The position numbers and the translations under genes are program-made. From Spirochaetales bacterium (lineage in GTDB: Bacteria > Spirochaetota > Spirochaetia > DTKZ01), in contig JAISQU010000066.1 in the NCBI GenBank assembly GCA_031274005.1, positions 1 through 5,685 of the forward strand: a DNA stretch of 5,685 nt, given 5' to 3'. The notes under the pieces are model-generated. The model was not told the origin of the DNA and searched no databases. It saw only the letters and a list, made by a program, of their open reading frames with translations. This document shows positions 1-4,375 of this stretch, piece after piece (the stretch's first letter is position 1; each line of letters opens with the position of its first letter).

Positions 1-96
1 GATGTGCGCAACGCCCAATATGTGCTGAGCCTGTGCGCCAGGTGGGAAAGCTGCGGACCAAAATCAGCACGCATCTCCTGGCTGGCCGCTTGATTT
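1..96. other. Unassigned left edge, no gene identified
   Basis: No gene can be named here. A plus-strand frame is open from the first base to a TGA at 91-93 (30 codons, ending WLAA), so it could be the tail of an upstream gene. A minus-strand frame is also open across the whole stretch, so coding strand and status are undecided. The 30 codons do not look like the end of a decarboxylase alpha subunit, which would carry a biotin-lysine motif (MKM). The stretch could instead be the interior of a repeat element whose end lies at 97-119. Confidence 0.25.
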
Positions 97-119
97 ACAC
101 GGTTTTTGTTGGTGCACCC
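97..119. repeat. Terminus related to the 1959-2207 MITE
   Basis: Compared with the right terminal repeat at 2185-2207, this segment shares CACGG near its inner end and the outer 11 bases TTGGTGCACCC. The central six bases differ (TTTTTG against AAAAAA) and so does the innermost base, giving about 16 of 23 identities. On the minus strand the match continues inward for a few bases (AAATCA against AAAATCA). This suggests the right end of a related element whose other end lies beyond the window. If so, bases 120-128 (TCGGAGTGG) would be its target duplication. The shared core GGTGCACC is palindromic, so part of the match carries no orientation. Confidence 0.45.
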
Positions 120-136
120 TCGGAGTGGAAAATCAC

Positions 137-165
137 TTGCTAAAGTCCGGTTTTTTTGATATGTT
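137..165 (+). promoter_or_regulatory. Candidate promoter for oadG-oadB
   Basis: TTGCTA at 137-142 and TATGTT at 160-165 are separated by 17 bases, each matching 4 of 6 positions of the sigma-70 consensus. Transcription would start near 172, leaving a leader of about 25 bases before the oadG start. The position suits the first gene of the operon, but the match is moderate and was chosen by eye. Confidence 0.4.
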
Positions 166-197
166 AGGGGTGGTTCTAAAAAATTTATGGAGGATAT

Positions 198-434
198 ATG
201 ACGATACCCGAAATGTTTGTTCAGAGCGGCGCGCTTGCCGCCCTTGGCATGACAATGGTTTTTGGTTTTCTGGTTATTATGGTTATTTGCGTAACCCTGT
301 CAGGGAAAATTATTCATGCCATTGGCGCGGATAAAGACCCGGCCCCGCAGGCGGGGCCCGCGGCTCAGGCGGATACAGGCGCTGTTACAGCGGTTATTAC
401 GGCGGCGGTCAGCGAGTACCGCAAAAACACCTAG
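198..434 (+). CDS. oadG: Oxaloacetate decarboxylase gamma subunit (OadG family)
   Basis: This 78-residue protein is the small membrane subunit of a sodium-pumping, biotin-dependent decarboxylase. In known complexes OadG holds the soluble alpha subunit to the membrane beta subunit and helps assembly. The sequence shows the family layout: a short N-terminus, one membrane helix at about residues 12-34 (rich in Met, Val, Phe and Ile), an Ala/Pro-rich linker at about 44-60, and a conserved-looking C-terminal helix ending SEYRKNT. The usual family length is about 80-90 residues. The ATG follows GGAGG at 189-193 with 4 bases between. The TAG stop overlaps the ribosome site of oadB ten bases downstream, so the two are probably translationally coupled. 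OadG sequences diverge strongly, so the assignment leans on layout and on the adjacent oadB. The complex could instead act on methylmalonyl-CoA or glutaconyl-CoA. Confidence 0.85.
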   Translation: MTIPEMFVQSGALAALGMTMVFGFLVIMVICVTLSGKIIHAIGADKDPAPQAGPAAQADTGAVTAVITAAVSEYRKNT

Positions 435-437
435 GAG
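433..437 (+). promoter_or_regulatory. Ribosome binding site fixing the oadB start
   Basis: AGGAG lies 7 bases before the ATG at 445 and overlaps the oadG stop codon. The same frame stays open upstream to an ATG at 316, but the 43 extra codons would run inside oadG and read as an Arg-rich shadow. The 445 start is therefore preferred. Confidence 0.8.
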
Positions 438-444
438 TATTACA

Positions 445-1845
445 ATGTTACTACTGGATCGAAAAAAGAATCCCCGGACGGTTGCTAAAATCTGCCTTTT
501 TATTGTTATCGGGGCGCTTGCTCTGTCCGTTGTTCCCCGCGTCGTTGCCCAGGTTACGGCCCCCGCGCCGGCCGCCGCGGAACACATCATTCCCGGCAGC
601 GAGAGAATCAGGCCGATTTCCCTTTCCAGCTTTTTTCAGAATATTCTGGAAACAATGGGCATCTACGCTTTCATTACCGGAGAGACAGAAAAAGAGACAA
701 CCCTTATTGACCCGGAGACGGGCAAAAATAGAACCACAGTGGTTTTCGGCTGGCAGGAACTTCTTATGGTTCTTGTGGGTTTTGTTATCCTCTATTTGGG
801 CGCGGTGAAAGATTTTGAGCCCCTGCTTCTTATTCCCATCGGGTTTGGCACGGTGCTTGTCAATGTGCCTCTTGCCTTTATGGGTTCCCCTCCCCACGGT
901 TTTCTCCATATCATCTACGAAGCCGGCGTGGGAAACGAGTTTTTTCCCCTTATTATTTTTATGGGAATCGGGGCGCTGACCGATTTTGGCCCGCTTATCG
1001 CCAACCCCAAAACGGCCCTCCTTGGCGCCGCCGCCCAGTTCGGCGTTTTCGGCACACTGTTCGGCATTACCGCCGCCAACATGATACCCGGCGTTGACTT
1101 TAATATGCTCCAGGCTTGCGCGGTGGCCATTATCGGCGGCGCGGACGGCCCCACCACGATTTACATCTCCGGCAAGCTGGCCCGCGATCTTATGGCGACT
1201 GTGGCTGTCGCGGCCTACTCTTATATGGCCCTGGTACCCATTATCCAGCCGCCCATCATGCGGCTTCTTACCACAAAGCGCGAGCGGGTCATTAAAATGA
1301 AGCAGCTCCGGCCCGTTTCCAAGGTCGAGAAGGTAACATTTCCCCTTTTGGTTCTTACCCTTTCGATTTTTCTTATTCCCTCCGCGGCGCCCCTTATCGG
1401 CTGTTTGATGTTCGGCAACTTCATCCGCGAATGCGGCGTTGTGGACCGCCTCAACAGAACTTTGCAGAACGAGCTTATGAACATCGTATCCATTTTTCTG
1501 TCCCTGGGCGTCGGAAGCCAGATGACACCGGAAAAGTTTTTGAATATGTCGTCCCTTATTATTGTCGCGATGGGTCTTATGGCCTTTGCCATCGCCACAG
1601 GCACGGGCATCATGGTCGCCAAGTTTATGAACCTTTTCCTGAAAGAGAAAATTAACCCCCTTATCGGCTCAGCCGGAGTTTCCGCCGTTCCCATGGCGGC
1701 CCGCGTTTCCAACAAGGTGGGCCTTGAGGAAGATCCATCGAACTTTCTTCTTATGCACGCTATGGGGCCCAACGTGTCCGGCGTTATCGGCACGGCCATT
1801 GCCGCGGGCGTCATGATTGCCGTATACGGCAGCTCGGTTATGTAA
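445..1845 (+). CDS. oadB: Sodium-pumping decarboxylase beta subunit
   Basis: This 466-residue integral membrane protein catalyses decarboxylation of the carboxybiotin carried by the alpha subunit and couples it to sodium export. The two signature regions are intact: GGADGPTTIY with Asp234, and NPLIGSAGVSAVPMAARVSN with Asn404, Gly408, Ser413 and Arg420. Spacing equals that of the residues studied in Klebsiella OadB (Asp203, Asn373, Gly377, Ser382, Arg389), and Tyr260 fits its Tyr229. All are offset by 31, because this protein has a longer N-terminus. That extension holds a signal-like hydrophobic segment (about 16-36) ending near VVAQ. The core starts near FFQNILETMG (63-72) and contains many membrane segments. 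The family also includes beta subunits for methylmalonyl-CoA and glutaconyl-CoA decarboxylases, so the substrate depends on the unseen alpha subunit. Confidence 0.95.
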   Translation: MLLLDRKKNPRTVAKICLFIVIGALALSVVPRVVAQVTAPAPAAAEHIIPGSERIRPISLSSFFQNILETMGIYAFITGETEKETTLIDPETGKNRTTVVFGWQELLMVLVGFVILYLGAVKDFEPLLLIPIGFGTVLVNVPLAFMGSPPHGFLHIIYEAGVGNEFFPLIIFMGIGALTDFGPLIANPKTALLGAAAQFGVFGTLFGITAANMIPGVDFNMLQACAVAIIGGADGPTTIYISGKLARDLMATVAVAAYSYMALVPIIQPPIMRLLTTKRERVIKMKQLRPVSKVEKVTFPLLVLTLSIFLIPSAAPLIGCLMFGNFIRECGVVDRLNRTLQNELMNIVSIFLSLGVGSQMTPEKFLNMSSLIIVAMGLMAFAIATGTGIMVAKFMNLFLKEKINPLIGSAGVSAVPMAARVSNKVGLEEDPSNFLLMHAMGPNVSGVIGTAIAAGVMIAVYGSSVM

Positions 1846-1859
1846 GTTTTTCTGAATGA

Positions 1860-1895
1860 GCCGCCTCGCCCTGAAGGGCGGGGCGGCGTTGTTCT
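1860..1895 (+). terminator. Rho-independent terminator of the oadGB operon
   Basis: A 12-bp GC-rich stem pairs 1860-1871 with 1876-1887, containing one G-T wobble (1866/1881) and a TGAA loop. It is followed by a modest T-rich tail, GTTGTTCT. It begins 14 bases after the oadB stop. The stem is very stable although the T tract is short and interrupted. Confidence 0.8.
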
Positions 1896-1899
1896 GCGA

Positions 1900-1926
1900 G
1901 GTATGGATTTTATGCGGATCCATACC
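1900..1926. repeat. 9-bp perfect inverted repeat after the terminator
   Basis: GGTATGGAT (1900-1908) and ATCCATACC (1918-1926) form a perfect 9-bp inverted repeat with a 9-base spacer. CCATAC recurs just to the right (1928-1933). There is no T tract. It could be a protein binding site for the downstream gene, a second RNA hairpin, or a remnant of a dispersed repeat. Confidence 0.5.
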
Positions 1927-1949
1927 CCCCATACAAATAAGATTTCATT

Positions 1950-1958
1950 GGGTTCAGG
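1950..1958. repeat. Left target-site duplication of the MITE
   Basis: GGGTTCAGG directly abuts the left terminal inverted repeat and is repeated exactly at 2208-2216. The flanking bases then differ, so the duplication is exactly 9 bp. Confidence 0.85.
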
Positions 1959-1981
1959 GGGTGCACCAATTTTTTCCGTGC
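1959..1981 (+). repeat. Left terminal inverted repeat of the MITE
   Basis: This 23-bp end is the exact reverse complement of 2185-2207. It contains the palindrome GGTGCACC at 1960-1967 and a six-T run at 1970-1975. Confidence 0.9.
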
Positions 1982-1996
1982 AAAATCACCGGAAGC

Positions 1997-2137
1997 CCCT
2001 GGGCCGCGCCAGGGATTGCAGCGTAAATCCTTTTGGCACAGCCAAAAGATTGAAGCGGAAAGCCCGGTTTTTTGCATGCCCAGGCAAACGCACGCGAAAG
2101 CGTGTTTATGAATACCGGCAACAGGGCAAGAGGCCCT
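1997..2137 (+). other. Four hairpins in the MITE interior
   Basis: Four stem-loops lie in a row inside the element. They are 1997-2002/2009-2014 (6 bp), CTTTTGGC at 2030-2037 pairing with 2041-2048 (8 bp, ACA loop), CACGC at 2091-2095 pairing with 2100-2104 (5 bp, GAAA tetraloop), and AGGGC at 2123-2127 pairing with 2133-2137 (5 bp). The 8-bp one is the strongest. A transcript crossing the element would be highly structured. No tRNA or known riboswitch is recognisable. Confidence 0.5.
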
Positions 2138-2184
2138 AAAAAGCCCCCGGCGTATACAAATGCTAGGGGCCGAGCAAAAAAGGC

Positions 2185-2207
2185 GCACGGAAAAAATTGG
2201 TGCACCC
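2185..2207 (-). repeat. Right terminal inverted repeat of the MITE
   Basis: This 23-bp end is the exact reverse complement of 1959-1981, ending TTGGTGCACCC. The second copy of the 9-bp target duplication begins at the very next base. Confidence 0.9.
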
Positions 2208-2216
2208 GGGTTCAGG
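2208..2216. repeat. Right target-site duplication of the MITE
   Basis: GGGTTCAGG is identical to 1950-1958 and directly abuts the right terminal inverted repeat. Confidence 0.85.
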
Positions 2217-2240
2217 CGTTCTATTGAATTCCCCGCAGCA

Positions 2241-2246
2241 AAAGGG
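2241..2246 (+). promoter_or_regulatory. Ribosome binding site supporting a TTG start
   Basis: AAAGGG lies 5 bases before TTG at 2252. An in-frame GTG at 2261 would be 14 bases away, which is long for a ribosome site, so TTG is favoured. The GTG alternative would shorten the protein by only three residues. Confidence 0.55.
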
Positions 2247-2251
2247 TACAC

Positions 2252-4174
2252 TTGCCCGAAGTGAGTGCGAAAACCGAATTATATCAGATTTTGAAGGCTT
2301 ATGCCCAGAAAAGCAAAAATCCGGCCGTTGATTACGAGATTTTTTCAGGATTTCTTGATAAATACGCGGAAAAACACGCGGAAGAGCTGCCGGAGTTGTT
2401 CGCGGCCAGGGGTCCCGGTTTTTCCGCTAAACTGGCGGATGCCCTGACGGAGCTTGAAGAGGAAAAACTTATCCGGCTGCAAAGAACCCCGAATAAGATT
2501 CATAGTGTCAGGGTCCTTGTATATTATACCGAGCGCGTTGAACAGGAATTCAAAAAGATTCTCTCGCAGGCGGATATCTCTCTGCCCGGTCCGGATACCC
2601 TTGGTCTGCGTATTGACCCGGATTTGCTGACCCCCGTCGACATCAAGGCCGATTTTGAGGCGTATCTGGAAAAGGGTCCCGTGGACACGCCGGAACTTCT
2701 GAACATAAGGTTTCCCAATATATCAAAAACCATGATAATCACACCAAAGCTGTTGGAAAAACCCCTTATCGAGGTATCCCTGCAAAAGATACGCCTGTAC
2801 CTTCGGGATCAAAAAAACGCGCAGTATCTGCAGCACAAACTGCTGCCCCTGTTTCCCCAGAGGGAAGCTACCCTGAAAAACCTCATTGTCAACGCGGTAA
2901 CAAAATCCGATTTGACTTTACAGGAGTTTATGGTTCCCTCGGATCAAACCTTTCAGTTCTGGACTCAGGTATCCAGCATGTTTCTGAAAGAATACACCCT
3001 GAAAGCCGACAAACTTGAAGAAGAGATAGACCTGTGTCTTGCCGCGCATATCATCAATTTCTATGCTGTGTACTTCAAGGGTAAAACACAGAAAGTCAAG
3101 GAATCCGAGGCCGCGCTGAAAATTCTTTCCCAGCAGTTTACCAAACCTCCCTATGCCTACACTTTCCACGACATTTACAATTTTACGGACATAAAAGGGC
3201 TGCCCATTATAAAGCGTATTGACCGCGATATTTTTTCTGTTTATCTGGAAGGGGTGACAACATCCAGGGATAATATAACGCTTCCGGAAATTCTGAAAGT
3301 TAAAACTCCCGATAAAACCGAATACTTTATCAAAAGCGACTGCGCCGTAAAAGTTCTTCTTTCCCGCATATATCCCCTTACAAAAGAATGCAAAACGCAT
3401 TTCATGTCATGCTGGGTTGACTCCCTTATGAACAACCGGAAACTCCCTGAGATGCTCGAAGAGGTAAACTTCTCCCGTGAAGTCGAAAATTTTGTGAAAG
3501 CATCCGATCCGCTTTTTCATACGCTTTTGAACTTTAATCTGCTTTTTCTCCTGCGGGAGCAGATTCCCATGCCTCCTGTTGAGCTTGATTTTCTGAACAG
3601 GCTTTTGAACATCAGGGCAAAGGCGGTCATTTCCGCGGATAAAATACTGGATTTGTCGCGGGCGACACTCTACAGGGAGGCCCGTCTGAGGCTTCCGTTC
3701 TGGCAGGTTATTCCGTTTTTCAATTCAATCATCAAATTTCTACTGGGGCTGTTCGCTGTCAAACCCAAGCCTGCCGGAAAAAAGGCGGCGGAAAAAGAAG
3801 AAGACCTGCCTTCCGCGGATGATTCCCAGGCCGCCCAAAAGGCCCGCTACAAGGAAGAGGTCGAAGCCCTGATTGCTCATTATATCAGATCAATCGAGGA
3901 TATTCCGAAAGAGATGGCGGCTCTCATAAGTCTGTGGAACCCCCTGCTCGACAGCCAGGCAAAACAGAACCTTATAGAAGATGTTAATTCCCTTGTGCGC
4001 GATTTTCTGCGTCAGAAAAAATACAGATCGCGGCTTTACGCTCCGAGTATAGCGCAGGTGGATCAGCTCGCGAAAGAACTGTCGGACAGCAAAAACCTTG
4101 AAGCCATCCGCGACAAATCCCATTTGCGCGACTACATTACCCTGTATATGCTGAAGCTGCTGCATAAGATTTAA
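2252..4174 (+). CDS. Uncharacterised 640-residue protein, possibly spirochaete-specific
   Basis: I do not recognise this protein and assign no function. It has no signal peptide and looks cytosolic and mostly alpha-helical. Residues about 25-95 (FLDKYAEKH, then ALTELEEEKLIRLQ and a basic stretch) have a helix-helix-strand feel like a winged helix, but that is only an impression. Residues about 480-503 (PFWQVIPFFNSIIKFLLGLF) form the one strongly hydrophobic patch, perhaps an amphipathic membrane-touching helix. It is followed by a Lys/Ala/Glu-rich linker (504-532) and a helical C-terminal domain (533-640). No nucleotide-binding or catalytic motif stands out. The frame is long, uninterrupted and preceded by a ribosome site, so it is a real gene. 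The MITE ends 44 bp upstream and may have altered its promoter. A spirochaete family of unknown function such as DUF5312 is a candidate to test, not a call. Confidence 0.85.
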   Translation: MPEVSAKTELYQILKAYAQKSKNPAVDYEIFSGFLDKYAEKHAEELPELFAARGPGFSAKLADALTELEEEKLIRLQRTPNKIHSVRVLVYYTERVEQEFKKILSQADISLPGPDTLGLRIDPDLLTPVDIKADFEAYLEKGPVDTPELLNIRFPNISKTMIITPKLLEKPLIEVSLQKIRLYLRDQKNAQYLQHKLLPLFPQREATLKNLIVNAVTKSDLTLQEFMVPSDQTFQFWTQVSSMFLKEYTLKADKLEEEIDLCLAAHIINFYAVYFKGKTQKVKESEAALKILSQQFTKPPYAYTFHDIYNFTDIKGLPIIKRIDRDIFSVYLEGVTTSRDNITLPEILKVKTPDKTEYFIKSDCAVKVLLSRIYPLTKECKTHFMSCWVDSLMNNRKLPEMLEEVNFSREVENFVKASDPLFHTLLNFNLLFLLREQIPMPPVELDFLNRLLNIRAKAVISADKILDLSRATLYREARLRLPFWQVIPFFNSIIKFLLGLFAVKPKPAGKKAAEKEEDLPSADDSQAAQKARYKEEVEALIAHYIRSIEDIPKEMAALISLWNPLLDSQAKQNLIEDVNSLVRDFLRQKKYRSRLYAPSIAQVDQLAKELSDSKNLEAIRDKSHLRDYITLYMLKLLHKI

Positions 4175-4192
4175 AAAAGCAAACGGATTGGG

Positions 4193-4248
4193 CGCAATTC
4201 ACGAAAATTGCGGCTGCAAGCGGCATGCTGCCCGCCTCTTCCGCTTGC
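4193..4248. repeat. Two adjacent hairpins after the 640-residue gene
   Basis: CGCAATT (4193-4199) pairs with AATTGCG (4206-4212) across a 6-base loop. GCAAGCGG (4216-4223) pairs with CCGCTTGC (4241-4248) across a 17-base loop. They start 18 bases after the stop of the plus-strand gene. Neither has a T tract on the plus strand. On the minus strand a run of Ts (from 4173-4178) lies about 14 bases beyond the first hairpin, too far for a standard terminator. They may still help end transcription of the convergent genes. Confidence 0.4.
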
Positions 4249-4303
4249 TCGATCATCCGGACCGCCCGCTTGTAACTGACTGCCGTATGTTTGCCCGCGT
4301 TCA

Positions 4304-4325
4304 CCGGTTCTCCGCCCTGAACCGG
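4304..4325. repeat. Hairpin downstream of the minus-strand gene
   Basis: CCGGTTC (4304-4310) pairs with GAACCGG (4319-4325) over an 8-base loop. It lies about 50 bases beyond the stop of the minus-strand gene. No T tract follows on either strand, so it is at best a weak terminator candidate. Confidence 0.35.
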
Positions 4326-4375
4326 CATACACCCTACGATCCGGATGCGCCCGGTTTCCGCGATAAAGTGGCGGT

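Larger units (their letters stand above)
1959..2207. mobile_element. MITE, 249 bp, 23-bp TIRs, 9-bp target duplication
   Basis: This is a complete short non-autonomous transposable element. Its ends are perfect 23-bp inverted repeats (1959-1981 and 2185-2207), beginning GGGTGCACCAATTTTT when read inward. It is bordered by identical 9-bp direct repeats GGGTTCAGG, the usual footprint of cut-and-paste transposition. There is no room for a transposase, so it would depend on one encoded elsewhere. A 9-bp duplication is known from families such as IS256, IS1 and IS4, but the sequence does not settle which. It inserted between the oadGB terminator and the 640-residue gene, 44 bp before that gene's start, probably separating it from its former upstream region. 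Intact duplications and identical termini suggest a fairly recent insertion. Confidence 0.85.

Noticed and set aside
125..334. 69-residue plus-strand frame beginning before oadG
   Set aside because: It overlaps oadG in another frame, lacks a ribosome site and has shadow-like composition; oadG fits its family.
316..444. Upstream extension of oadB to an in-frame ATG at 316
   Set aside because: It lies inside oadG, reads as an Arg-rich shadow, and the ATG at 445 has a well-placed ribosome site.
1221..1814. 197-residue minus-strand open frame opposite oadB
   Set aside because: It is the antisense shadow of a clearly conserved membrane protein whose codon bias leaves the opposite strand open.
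1903..2139. 78-residue plus-strand frame across the MITE boundary
   Set aside because: It starts in the inverted repeat, runs into the transposable element, lacks a ribosome site and is very basic.
111..2206. GGTGCACC seen three times (111, 1960, 2199), considered as a regulator operator
   Set aside because: Two copies are explained by the MITE ends and the third lies in a similar terminus, so a shared regulator is not needed.
1959..2207. The hairpin-rich interval considered as a riboswitch or structured RNA gene
   Set aside because: Terminal inverted repeats and a target duplication explain it as a mobile element, and no known riboswitch core is visible.
1910..2251. 113-residue minus-strand frame covering the MITE
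   Set aside because: It begins at the edge of the downstream gene and crosses both element boundaries, so it cannot be an ancestral gene.
2918..3400. 160-residue minus-strand frame within the 640-residue gene
   Set aside because: It is a shadow of a long uninterrupted plus-strand gene with a ribosome site.
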